DNA of 60,923 nucleotides, taken from Bacillota bacterium (GTDB taxonomy: Bacteria > Bacillota > Clostridia > Ch29). The notes under the pieces were generated by a model, which had not been told where the DNA came from, made no database searches, and saw only the letters and a program-made list of their open reading frames with translations. Made by a program: the position numbers and the translations under genes. Positions 34,846-43,227 of the stretch are shown here, one piece after another. The stretch is taken from positions 1 to 60,923 of the forward strand of contig JABVCK010000010.1 in NCBI GenBank assembly GCA_013540605.1, in the 5' to 3' direction. The stretch's first letter is position 1. Each line of letters begins with the position of its first letter.

Positions 34846-35709
34846 CTATACCTGCGATTGAATGTATATATCGGCAACTGTACTGCTCCCCGGCCGGGAC
34901 GATTTATATGCCAGTCTTGTATACTTTGAAAATATCTTCGGTACTAAGCTTACCATTTCCCCGGGTTCAACGGCAAACAATGCTGAATCATCAATCCAGT
35001 CAACACCATTAGGGCTTACCTGGATGACCGTATCGCATGTATTTATTGCGCCTGTGTTTTTTACAAACCATGTATAATTTGAAACGTATGAGACATCGTA
35101 CACCTTGCTGTATTCATATATGTCAGAAGTAAGCAGGTTATTTTCTGCCGAAGAATTAAACAGCCTGTCGTCAAGCCTCAGCGGGTCTTCAATATAAATT
35201 TCTACCCTCGGCGTATATCTGTAATTGCCGGCATCCTTACTGTAGAATGCTACAAGCGAACCCAGGTTCTCATCAGCAGCCTTAATCATGAGACCGTAAT
35301 TGGGGAACTCACCATTATACCATTGATTGAACAAATCGGTAATGTCAAAGTTGATGAATGTATTAACTTCATCTGTTATTTCGAACTGGGCCATGGGGGT
35401 AGGATAAATGGCAGGCTGATTCACATAGTTTACCGTATTTTCGTCAAAACCTTCTTGCAGGTTATATACATTATATATCTTGGAGTATGTGGAATCGTCA
35501 TTCCTGATGATATAAAGTATTAAATCCACTCTCGTGATTATTTTTCCTTCCGGGATACCGGAGGTATCGATTTTTAGCAGGGTCCTGTATATAACATTGG
35601 TAAGGTACTTGCCAATGAACAGAGCATAGTAATTTCCAAAGTTTCTATATGGAATATTGCTGTCCACACAAGTATCCATAGATGCCAGTTTTGTTATCTT
35701 AGCCGCCAT
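34846..35709 (-). CDS. DNRLRE-domain plus DUF6385-like surface protein
   Basis: 287 residues. Residues 1-180 form a DNRLRE-type beta domain (MDTCVDSNIPYRNFGNYYALFIGKY, TRVDLILYIIRND, FDITDLFNQWYNGEFPNYGLMIKA, then LVAFYSKDAGNYRYTPRVEI). The last 100 residues match the DUF6385-like domain also seen at 39435 (NTGAINTCDTVIQVSPNGVDW ... KYTRLAYKS). No signal peptide is seen, as is common for spore-coat or phage-like surface proteins. It ends a minus-strand operon with TPR and glycosyltransferase genes. Function is unknown; a structural, glycosylated surface component is my guess. Confidence 0.7.
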   Translation of the reverse strand: MAAKITKLASMDTCVDSNIPYRNFGNYYALFIGKYLTNVIYRTLLKIDTSGIPEGKIITRVDLILYIIRNDDSTYSKIYNVYNLQEGFDENTVNYVNQPAIYPTPMAQFEITDEVNTFINFDITDLFNQWYNGEFPNYGLMIKAADENLGSLVAFYSKDAGNYRYTPRVEIYIEDPLRLDDRLFNSSAENNLLTSDIYEYSKVYDVSYVSNYTWFVKNTGAINTCDTVIQVSPNGVDWIDDSALFAVEPGEMVSLVPKIFSKYTRLAYKSSRPGSSTVADIYIQSQV

Positions 35710-35738
35710 TGTTCCCTCTCCCTTTATTTTCCATTATA

Positions 35739-37553
35739 TTAAGGGCATATCTCCTTGGTTATATGTTTGGGAGAACTTTTGGAAACGATTCTATTAAGCA
35801 TCTTTATGCCTTCACGGTCGATTTTGCCAAACATCTTTATGGACCTCATGAATTCCTGGTAAGCCAGACTGTAATAGCCGTTGCTATAATAGAGCTTTGC
35901 AAGCCTGAGAAGCACTTCGTCGTTCTCTATGAGGTTGAGAAGCTGAAGGGATTTTTCGAAGGTTTCAGGGGGGCCTGCGGTAAGAACAATGCTTAAAAGG
36001 TCGAATATAATGTTTACAAACCTCCCGGATTCTTCCCTGTTACTGTTTATGGGTTCACACTTCTTACCCTCCAGTATCTCTACAAAAGTTTTATATACAG
36101 TCCTGGTATCGTCATCTTTATACTCATTGGTTTTTTCAAGCAGTTGGGAGGCTTTATACATGTTACCCTTCAAGGCTTCGCAAAGGGCTATTCTAAACCG
36201 TGCCATCTCGTAGAATTCCCCCGGCTTTACGCTGTCAAAGCATTCTACAGCCCTGTCAAACTCCTTAAGGTACAGGAGGCACATTCCCTTGCGGTACAGT
36301 ATATCGGCTGAGTCCCTATCAGTTTTTTCAGCCAGAACAAAATAATCCAGAGCAATATCATATTTCCGGGACATTATGAATATATCAGCAATCGTCATTA
36401 ACGAGGATCTATTTATACTACCCCTAAAAAAGCTCTCAACTGATGATTTGATATAACCTATGCCATTATGCATTTCCAGCAGTATGGGAACGATTTTATA
36501 AAGCGCTTCGGTAAAATCCGGTTTTAGCCGCAGGGCTTCCATGCAGTACCTGTAGGCCCTATCGTAATCTTCCAGCTCAAAATACAGTTCGGAGAGAGCA
36601 TAGTGAGCCCTATAGCTGCCCGAACCCGGTATAAACCTTTGATTTGATGGTGGGTCGCCCATTGCCAGGCATTTTTCGAAACCCTTTACAGCCAGGGAGA
36701 TTTTACCCTGGCTAAGCAAAAGTTCTGACCGTATATATTCCAGGTCGGTAAATTCCGGATAGAATTCAAGCCCACAAGAAATTACCTCGAGTCCTTCTTC
36801 AACAAGGTCCAATTCATTCAATACCTTCACCAGCATGAGTACAAGCTTTGGCCCATATTGTGCACCGGGATCAAAACACTCATATGCCTTTTTATAGTAT
36901 TTTAAAGCCTTGTTTAAATCATCGTCAGTAAAATACTCGTTTCCCATGAAGAAATATATTTCAGAAGGGTTACCGATACTATATCCGTTTGATCCGTTTG
37001 AAGTGCGTGTCTCGTCCTCAATTGCAAGGCTCTTCCTAAGTTTTACTTCCAACCTTGGCGCGAATATCATGTTTTCAAACTCTTTGCTATAAAATGCTAC
37101 AAGGGAATCCCTGCTTTCATCCGAAGATTTGAGCATTACCCCGCAGTTGGGGAACTGCCCCTGCCGCCATCCATTGTAGAGTTTTGTAATGTCTATCCTT
37201 ATAAATGTGTTTATTTCATCCCTGATTGTCAGGATAGCATAGGGTCTTTCATCAAAAATGGGTTGGTTGTCATAGCTTACAGTTTTTTGCTCAAAACTTT
37301 CAGTTAACCTATGAATACTGAATTTTTTAGGACAATCGGAGCTGTCGTTTCGCATTATATACAGTACAAGTTCCACTTTTGCAATGTTCCCGGAGGGTAG
37401 GATCGGTACTTCGAACAGGAACAAACTTCTATAGACAGCCTGACCCTGGAATCTACCTAAAAACAGGGCATAATAGTCACTGAAGTTCCGGTCGGGCATA
37501 TCGCTGTTGATGCTGCAATTAGCCGCAGGAAGTTGAATTATTGTTTGCGCCAT
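35739..37553 (-). CDS. DNRLRE-domain protein with C-terminal TPR repeats
   Basis: About 604 residues. The N-terminal 190 residues are a DNRLRE-type domain like that of the downstream gene (NCSINSDMPDRNFSDYYALFLGRF ... LVAFYSKEFENMIFAPRLEV). The rest is a chain of TPR units (EYFTDDDLNKALKYYKKAYECF, YALSELYFELEDYDRAYRYCMEAL, ADILYRKGMCLLYLKEFDRAVECFDS). The final 180 codons are nucleotide-identical to the upstream glycosyltransferase gene. ATG 37553 is chosen because GAGG lies 9 nt away. It overlaps the upstream gene by 35 nt. It looks like a fusion between a surface domain and the TPR tail of the glycosyltransferase. Confidence 0.75.
   Translation of the reverse strand: MAQTIIQLPAANCSINSDMPDRNFSDYYALFLGRFQGQAVYRSLFLFEVPILPSGNIAKVELVLYIMRNDSSDCPKKFSIHRLTESFEQKTVSYDNQPIFDERPYAILTIRDEINTFIRIDITKLYNGWRQGQFPNCGVMLKSSDESRDSLVAFYSKEFENMIFAPRLEVKLRKSLAIEDETRTSNGSNGYSIGNPSEIYFFMGNEYFTDDDLNKALKYYKKAYECFDPGAQYGPKLVLMLVKVLNELDLVEEGLEVISCGLEFYPEFTDLEYIRSELLLSQGKISLAVKGFEKCLAMGDPPSNQRFIPGSGSYRAHYALSELYFELEDYDRAYRYCMEALRLKPDFTEALYKIVPILLEMHNGIGYIKSSVESFFRGSINRSSLMTIADIFIMSRKYDIALDYFVLAEKTDRDSADILYRKGMCLLYLKEFDRAVECFDSVKPGEFYEMARFRIALCEALKGNMYKASQLLEKTNEYKDDDTRTVYKTFVEILEGKKCEPINSNREESGRFVNIIFDLLSIVLTAGPPETFEKSLQLLNLIENDEVLLRLAKLYYSNGYYSLAYQEFMRSIKMFGKIDREGIKMLNRIVSKSSPKHITKEICP
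35792..36333. repeat. 542-bp direct repeat, copy 1
   Basis: Identical, as far as I can compare by eye, to 37602-38143 (offset 1810 bp). It encodes the same TPR tail in two neighbouring genes. Flanks are related but diverged, which points to recent gene conversion. Confidence 0.9.
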
Positions 37554-39369
37554 TATCTTTAACCTCACTTACCATAATCCTGCGGGGAAGGATGAAGATT
37601 TTATTAAGCATCTTTATGCCTTCACGGTCGATTTTGCCAAACATCTTTATGGACCTCATGAATTCCTGGTAAGCCAGACTGTAATAGCCGTTGCTATAAT
37701 AGAGCTTTGCAAGCCTGAGAAGCACTTCGTCGTTCTCTATGAGGTTGAGAAGCTGAAGGGATTTTTCGAAGGTTTCAGGGGGGCCTGCGGTAAGAACAAT
37801 GCTTAAAAGGTCGAATATAATGTTTACAAACCTCCCGGATTCTTCCCTGTTACTGTTTATGGGTTCACACTTCTTACCCTCCAGTATCTCTACAAAAGTT
37901 TTATATACAGTCCTGGTATCGTCATCTTTATACTCATTGGTTTTTTCAAGCAGTTGGGAGGCTTTATACATGTTACCCTTCAAGGCTTCGCAAAGGGCTA
38001 TTCTAAACCGTGCCATCTCGTAGAATTCCCCCGGCTTTACGCTGTCAAAGCATTCTACAGCCCTGTCAAACTCCTTAAGGTACAGGAGGCACATTCCCTT
38101 GCGGTACAGTATATCGGCTGAGTCCCTATCAGTTTTTTCAGCCCTTAAAAGGTATTCCAGAGCTATATCATGTCTTTTCAGTCCTGAAAAAACCCTTTCA
38201 AGGGTAATAAACGGTGTCCTGTCCGGTATCGCCTCAAAAAAGTTTTCCAGTTTGGATTTTATAACATCCATTTTTACACCTTTTTTATCCAGAACCTGGG
38301 CAATCCTATTGAGCGGCAGAGTAAAGTCAGGGTTCATCCTTATGGCTTCAACACAGTGGTTGTAGGATGCATTGTAATCCCCCAGTTCAAAGTATATTTC
38401 CGAAAGGGCGTGGTGAGCCCTGAAGTTACCGGCTCCAAGAATAAAGCTTTGATATAGCGGAGGTTCGCCCATCGATAAGCATTTCTTATATGCCCTTATG
38501 GCCAGGGTAAATTTATCTTGGTGATGGAATAGAGATGCCTTCAAGTACTCAAGGTCAGTGAAATCCGGGTAATATTCCAGGCCCTCATTAATAATTTTTA
38601 GTTCTTCCTCATATAGGCCAAGCGCATTCATGGAAAGAGCCATTCTGAAGAACAGCCTGGGGCCGTAACCCGTATCCGGGTGAAAATTGCTGTAGGCTCT
38701 TCCGTAATACTCAAGGGCTTTTATATGGTTATCCAGAGCTGTGAATTCATTTCCCACGTTGAAGAGGGTAAAAGCGTCATCAGGATTATCCTCCAGTACT
38801 TTTTGAAGTATTCTTATGTTCCTGCTCCGTTTATTTTTCTCTATGACATTTTGGTGAAGGTAACCGTGATGGTGAAATTTCACCCTTTCCGAGCGTATCC
38901 TGCCTTTGCTGAAATCAGGATTTTCATTTGTTATCTGTTCATGTATTTCCCCCTCAAACCTGTAGCCCCTGCAATTTCTTATAAGCCTTACATTCAAGTT
39001 GCACACCACGTCAAGGCCGGGTTTATTTCCAACGTAGTTGAGGGTTTGCAGCAGGTAAACATCAACGTTTTTATTTGTCATCAGCTCCAAAAGCTTTGGT
39101 TTGTCTGACTGCTCAAGTTCATCATCTGCATCCATTATTAATATCCAATCACCGGTTGCATGCTTTAGGGAATAGTTCCTGGCTGCACTGAAGCTGTCGT
39201 CCCACTTGTAAAAGAGCACTTTGGCTCCATAACTCCTCGCAACTGCTACCGTTGAATCGGTGGACCCGGTATCCACAATAATCATTTCGTCAACAATGTC
39301 ATTGACGCTTTCAAGGCACCTTGCGAGGGTTTTTTCTTCATTTTTTACAATCATGCACAGGCTGAGCAT
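37519..39369 (-). CDS. Glycosyltransferase family 2 with C-terminal TPR repeats
   Basis: 616 residues. Residues 1-230 are a GT-A glycosyltransferase: LSLCMIVKNEEKTLARCLES, EMIIVDTGSTDSTV, FSAARNYSLKHATGDWILIMDADDEL (DxD site), and the EGEIHEQI loop of the SunS/TPR-glycosyltransferase group. The remainder is a TPR superhelix. Enzymes like this glycosylate surface proteins or peptides. The adjoining DNRLRE proteins may be substrates (inference). The last 16 or so residues (RRIMVSEVKDNGANNNSTSCG) run into the start of the next gene. GGGGGG lies about 10 nt before ATG. Confidence 0.82.
   Translation of the reverse strand: MLSLCMIVKNEEKTLARCLESVNDIVDEMIIVDTGSTDSTVAVARSYGAKVLFYKWDDSFSAARNYSLKHATGDWILIMDADDELEQSDKPKLLELMTNKNVDVYLLQTLNYVGNKPGLDVVCNLNVRLIRNCRGYRFEGEIHEQITNENPDFSKGRIRSERVKFHHHGYLHQNVIEKNKRSRNIRILQKVLEDNPDDAFTLFNVGNEFTALDNHIKALEYYGRAYSNFHPDTGYGPRLFFRMALSMNALGLYEEELKIINEGLEYYPDFTDLEYLKASLFHHQDKFTLAIRAYKKCLSMGEPPLYQSFILGAGNFRAHHALSEIYFELGDYNASYNHCVEAIRMNPDFTLPLNRIAQVLDKKGVKMDVIKSKLENFFEAIPDRTPFITLERVFSGLKRHDIALEYLLRAEKTDRDSADILYRKGMCLLYLKEFDRAVECFDSVKPGEFYEMARFRIALCEALKGNMYKASQLLEKTNEYKDDDTRTVYKTFVEILEGKKCEPINSNREESGRFVNIIFDLLSIVLTAGPPETFEKSLQLLNLIENDEVLLRLAKLYYSNGYYSLAYQEFMRSIKMFGKIDREGIKMLNKIFILPRRIMVSEVKDNGANNNSTSCG
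37602..38143. repeat. 542-bp direct repeat, copy 2
   Basis: Second copy of the segment at 35792-36333, inside the glycosyltransferase-TPR gene. Beyond both edges the two genes still align but differ, so only the central block has been made uniform. Confidence 0.9.
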
Positions 39370-39434
39370 TAAAAGTTGTTCCCCCCTTTTATCTTTATGT
39401 ATGCCGCCGGCATAAAACCGGCAGCAAATATTTT

Positions 39435-40007
39435 TTAAGCATGAGCATTATAGTAAACTTCAATGGAGGTTGTATCACTGGCGTTATAATACACTCTTGT
39501 ATACCTGAGGAATTTCTGTGCAACCAGCACATCCATATTGTCAGCAGCGATTAAAGTTTCATTGCTTGGATCGTCTGTAAAATAGTCGTCTACATCAGTC
39601 GGTGATATCTGGAGTTTTACTGAAACGGCAGCAGCACCGGTATTTTTTACATAGAATGAATAAATATCCTGCTGGGAGTTGTCTATTGTCAGAGCTATAC
39701 CGGTAGAAGTGATATTTGGTAGCGTGATGATGCTTTCACTGAAATACGAACCCGCTTTTATCACGCTGTCCCGGGTCCCGGAAAGGTCCCTGATATCCAG
39801 GTCTGCTGCGGTTACGGCAACCGTATCCGGTATAGTTACCGTTACAGGATCCGCTATGGATACCGGTATTGTATCCCCGGATACGCCTACTATTTTGATA
39901 TTTCCACTGGCATCAGTCATGATGGGTACGACCGAACTGCCGTCGTAACCATACAACTGTGTCTTTAACTGGCTGGCTACATTATTGAAAACAATGTTGT
40001 TTGGCAC
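39435..40007 (-). CDS. DUF6385-like domain protein
   Basis: 190 residues. Begins PNNIVFNNVASQLKTQLYGYDGSSVVPIMTD, then a beta-rich middle with repeated VTI/VTV strands, and ends in SFYVKNTGAAAVSVKLQISPTDVDD ... KFLRYTRVYYNA, the DUF6385-like domain. There is no signal peptide or membrane segment. GTG start with GGGAG about 10 nt upstream. It is the first gene of the minus-strand surface operon. Biochemical function is unknown; the repeated SGNIKIVGVSGDTIPVSI style resembles fibre or coat proteins. Confidence 0.68.
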   Translation of the reverse strand: MPNNIVFNNVASQLKTQLYGYDGSSVVPIMTDASGNIKIVGVSGDTIPVSIADPVTVTIPDTVAVTAADLDIRDLSGTRDSVIKAGSYFSESIITLPNITSTGIALTIDNSQQDIYSFYVKNTGAAAVSVKLQISPTDVDDYFTDDPSNETLIAADNMDVLVAQKFLRYTRVYYNASDTTSIEVYYNAHA

Positions 40008-40155
40008 GGATTACTCACTCCCTTTTTAAGGCTTTTTCAATATACAATATGAAGAATACTGCTTTTGTGCAAACGATATTTTAACAAGAAAAATGCGTAC
40101 GCAAGATTTTCAAGATGAATATACTGAAAATGAAATGGGAAAGGGGGAAATATAT

Positions 40156-40716
40156 ATGCCTACAAGCTTTCACGGTCAAATATCCACAATCCTTGACTTC
40201 ATCCTGAAGGAAAGGCCCAGGACAATATTGGATGTCGGCATCGGTTTCGGTAAATACGGTGTCTTATGCAGGGAGTTTTTGGATATCATGCCGGGAAGAT
40301 ATGAAAAAAAGGACTGGCAGGTCAGGATTGACGGCATAGAAGGATTTAGCGAATATAGGAATCCAATTCATGATTATGTCTATGACAGGGTCTATTATGG
40401 GTTAATCCAGGAAGTGTTTGATAAATTGGAGGTAAGGTATGATTTCGCGTTGATGATCGATGTTCTGGAACATTTCAACAAAGAAGAAGGCTATATATCA
40501 GTTAACGGACTTCTGAAAAAATGCAGGCTGCTTCTCATTTCGGTACCGGCGATTCCCTGTGACCAGAGCTATTTGTCCAACGAATTGGAGAAACATAGGA
40601 GCATTTGGAAACCGGGGGATTTCAAAAGGTTTAAGGTTAAAAGGGTAGATGTTATCCCCATGACTGTATATAACTCAGCAATAATAGCGCTGTTGAAGGG
40701 AGAAGACGAAATATGA
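40156..40716 (+). CDS. Class I SAM-dependent methyltransferase-like protein
   Basis: About 186 residues. RTILDVGIGFGKYGVLCREFL is a SAM-binding motif I; FALMIDVLEHFNKEEG is the acidic post-motif; LLISVPAIPCDQ follows. The gene belongs with the adjoining GT4 glycosyltransferase (4-nt overlap), so a sugar or glycan methyl transfer is plausible. ATG 40156 follows AAAGGGGGA by 7 nt; ATG 40093 further upstream lacks a binding site. It is divergent from the DUF6385 operon. Confidence 0.75.
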   Translation: MPTSFHGQISTILDFILKERPRTILDVGIGFGKYGVLCREFLDIMPGRYEKKDWQVRIDGIEGFSEYRNPIHDYVYDRVYYGLIQEVFDKLEVRYDFALMIDVLEHFNKEEGYISVNGLLKKCRLLLISVPAIPCDQSYLSNELEKHRSIWKPGDFKRFKVKRVDVIPMTVYNSAIIALLKGEDEI

Positions 40717-41975
40717 AAAGCTATGAGCGGCTTCTAGGGTACCATTACATCAGGAGGATTAGAGAGCTTGCAAAGCTGTTCGATGGGAAAAGTCCTATTT
40801 TCGACTTAAACACGGGAATAATTGAAAAGGATAATGAAAAAATCAACATTAATAAAGCTAAACTGGATATGCTCGGCTGCGAGTATTCCATTGAATGTTT
40901 TGATTATCTAAAAGCAAAGAAAAAACTGGATATCTCTTACCTGCTCCCGCACAGTCGTGTTACAGGGGGGTTAAAAATATTGATTGAACAGGCAAACCGC
41001 CTGCAGTCGAGAGGGCATAATGTTTCGCTGTATGGCCATTCACCTAAACCCGAGTGGATTGAGATCAAATGCGGTTATTTTCATGTGCCACCCGATGAGG
41101 ACCTTCATGAAGCGGTTCTTAACACAGATGTTGTTATCGCAGGGTATTGGGATTTGGTTGTTGATGCCGTCAGAAGCTGTGCACCGTTAAAATATCTTAG
41201 TGAGCAGGGAGGACGGTATATTTTTGAGTACGAAAACATGCAACCTTTTTATAGAAATGTAGTCACAGTCGCCTTTAAACTCCCTGTAAAGATTTTTACG
41301 GTTTCAGGGCAGATGCAGGAAAAAATTAAGAATCTGTACGGGAGAAAATCCGTCTTAATTCCAAACGCCATAGATAATGAACTATTCCATCCTTTGCGAA
41401 ACAGACAAAACAATATCCCGGAAATACTGGTGGTGGGATACGATAGCTTACAGTTTAAAGGGCATGACGATATAATAAAGGCATTGGCCATTCTTAAAAA
41501 AGAGGGTTATAATTTTAGGATTAGGTGGGCCATTGCTGCCTCGCCCCAAAAGAATTATGCTGATACGGGAGTTGATATTCAATACCATATTGCTCCTTCA
41601 CAGGAAGAGCTTGGCCGGTTATACCGGATGTCCGATATATACGTTTCCGGATCCTACTACGAATCTTTTTCGCTTCCACCCCTTGAGGCAATGGCAAGCG
41701 GGACAGCGGTTATAACTGCTTCAAATGAAGGGGTGAGGGAATATGCTTTGGACGGAAAGAATTGTCTTATGTATAAACCAGGGGCAGTGGAAGAACTTGT
41801 TTCAAAGCTAAAACTGTTAATCGGTTCATATAAGCTGAGGGAAGATCTGATATATAAAGGTTTGAAAACCGCAGAAAAATTCAGGTGGGAAAAATCCATT
41901 GATATGTTTGAGGGAGAACTCATTAAAAGCAAGAATAGCTTCCGGATAGCACTTATTGAACGGATGGGTAATTAA
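40713..41975 (+). CDS. Glycosyltransferase family 4
   Basis: 420 residues of the GT-B fold. The N-terminal domain has SYLLPHSRVTGGLKILIEQANRLQSRGHNVSLYG; the C-terminal nucleotide-sugar domain has LIPNAIDNELFHP, VGYDSLQFKGHDDIIKAL, and the E-x7-E signature SYYESFSLPPLEAMASGTAVI. Donor and acceptor are not predictable. ATGA overlap with the methyltransferase-like gene shows coupling. Convergent with the next glycosyltransferase. Confidence 0.85.
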   Translation: MKSYERLLGYHYIRRIRELAKLFDGKSPIFDLNTGIIEKDNEKININKAKLDMLGCEYSIECFDYLKAKKKLDISYLLPHSRVTGGLKILIEQANRLQSRGHNVSLYGHSPKPEWIEIKCGYFHVPPDEDLHEAVLNTDVVIAGYWDLVVDAVRSCAPLKYLSEQGGRYIFEYENMQPFYRNVVTVAFKLPVKIFTVSGQMQEKIKNLYGRKSVLIPNAIDNELFHPLRNRQNNIPEILVVGYDSLQFKGHDDIIKALAILKKEGYNFRIRWAIAASPQKNYADTGVDIQYHIAPSQEELGRLYRMSDIYVSGSYYESFSLPPLEAMASGTAVITASNEGVREYALDGKNCLMYKPGAVEELVSKLKLLIGSYKLREDLIYKGLKTAEKFRWEKSIDMFEGELIKSKNSFRIALIERMGN

Positions 41976-41978
41976 GTA

Positions 41979-43052
41979 TCAGTCGGAATTTGTTAAATTT
42001 CGCCATAATATCTTGAGTTTATTTTTCCGGGTTTTTGCGATTAACTCCTTTTCAATAATTTCAGCAACCAAGGAAGCCCGTCTTTTCCATGAATTATTTT
42101 CTGCAAACTTAACCCTCTCAAGTATTTTGTCCTCATCAAACCTTTTCCTGAGAGCTTCCACGATTTTTTGGCTGAATTCTTTTTTAGTAGCAGCCGTATG
42201 CACGACCCCAATATCTGAAACTTCAGGAATGCAAGTTGAAACAACCGGTTTTCCGGAACTTAAATATTCGTATATTTTGATGGGATTGCAGGCTTCGGTC
42301 ATCGAGGTGACCCTGAAAGGTATTATGCATACGTCGAAGTACTGCAAATACGCAGGGAGGATTGAATAGTCTTTCCTACCCAGGTAGTAGATGTTGTCCG
42401 ACCTGACCATGTTTCTAAAGTTGCCGTAAAACGGCCCTATCATGACAAAATTCAGATGTCTATTCAGCCTGCTTAAATAATATATCAACTCCCAGTCCAG
42501 CCATGGGGCCAGAGCGCCGAAATAACCTATGATTGGCTTATGGTTTTTAGGAAGATCGGCGGGCCTTTCAGTGAAAATCCTTTGTGCTTTGGAAAAATGT
42601 TCAAAGTCCGCTCCGTTCGGGCACAGGTATACATTATTATGTCGCTTTGCATGATAGGAATACAGCTTTTTTGATGTTGTGAAAATAATATCTGCCATTA
42701 GAGATATCTGGTCAACGTACACTGCCCAGTCTTCAAATTCCTCACTACCCTCATCGACTGCATCGAATACAACCAGATCTTCGTTGTACTTCCCCACTTG
42801 GAAAACATGAGGCGGATATGTAATCCAGTTGACCACCGGTCCCTCAGCCCTGAGGTATTTAACCGGGATGTCTGACTTGCACAGCCAAAAGTTCGGATAA
42901 GGTTCAGCTATACTGCCCTTTTGCTCCACATAAACTTCATTGTTATAGAATATAACCTTGTATCCAAATGTAGCGATTTCTTTGAGAAGCTGCTGAGGCC
43001 TTTGATACAGCCATGAGTAATCTATTGTGGGCGGGTAGATAATTGTTGGCAT
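41979..43052 (-). CDS. Glycosyltransferase family 4-like (TuaH type)
   Basis: 357 residues. IDYSWLYQRPQQLLKEIATFG is the characteristic N-terminus of TuaH-like GT-B enzymes; VYLCPNGADFEHF, PIIGYFGALAPWLDWELIYYL and PIKIYEYLSSGKPVVST follow. Probably adds sugars to a cell-surface polymer. The preceding AGGAGGAAAG is a good RBS. Ends 3 bp from the convergent GT4 stop. Confidence 0.83.
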   Translation of the reverse strand: MPTIIYPPTIDYSWLYQRPQQLLKEIATFGYKVIFYNNEVYVEQKGSIAEPYPNFWLCKSDIPVKYLRAEGPVVNWITYPPHVFQVGKYNEDLVVFDAVDEGSEEFEDWAVYVDQISLMADIIFTTSKKLYSYHAKRHNNVYLCPNGADFEHFSKAQRIFTERPADLPKNHKPIIGYFGALAPWLDWELIYYLSRLNRHLNFVMIGPFYGNFRNMVRSDNIYYLGRKDYSILPAYLQYFDVCIIPFRVTSMTEACNPIKIYEYLSSGKPVVSTCIPEVSDIGVVHTAATKKEFSQKIVEALRKRFDEDKILERVKFAENNSWKRRASLVAEIIEKELIAKTRKNKLKILWRNLTNSD

Positions 43053-43158
43053 AACTTTCCTCCTAATTCAATTATACAGTATTATATTATTCCACCTCTT
43101 TTTCCGGTGTTACTTTGCGAAACGGGTTCACAAAATTAATCAATATTAATAATGCTAC

Positions 43159-43180
43159 AGCCCACCATTTTGGTGGGCTG
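43159..43180 (-). terminator. Hairpin of the AGCCCACC type downstream of ndh2
   Basis: CAGCCCACC and GGTGGGCTG pair across a short AT loop. No long T run follows on either strand, so termination strength is uncertain. Similar stems occur at 13689 and 34796. Confidence 0.4.
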
Positions 43181-43190
43181 GCTAATGAAA

Positions 43191-43221
43191 GGGGACACAC
43201 CTTTTGCAAAGGAATGTCCCC
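43191..43221 (+). repeat. Dispersed palindrome GGGGACA-type, copy 3
   Basis: GGGGACA-CA-CCTTT-TGC-AAAGG-AA-TGTCCCC is a compact hairpin with an inner CCTTT/AAAGG stem different from the CCGC/GCGG inner stem of other copies. Seven bases from the ndh2 stop, it may also work as the ndh2 terminator (T run on each side). Confidence 0.8.
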
Positions 43222-43227
43222 TTTTGA

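Noticed and set aside
13689-43180. AGCCCACC...GGTGGGCT hairpins as a third repeat family
   Set aside because: Stems at 13689, 34796 and 43159 look alike, but loops and flanks differ and each sits at a gene end; convergent terminators explain them better.
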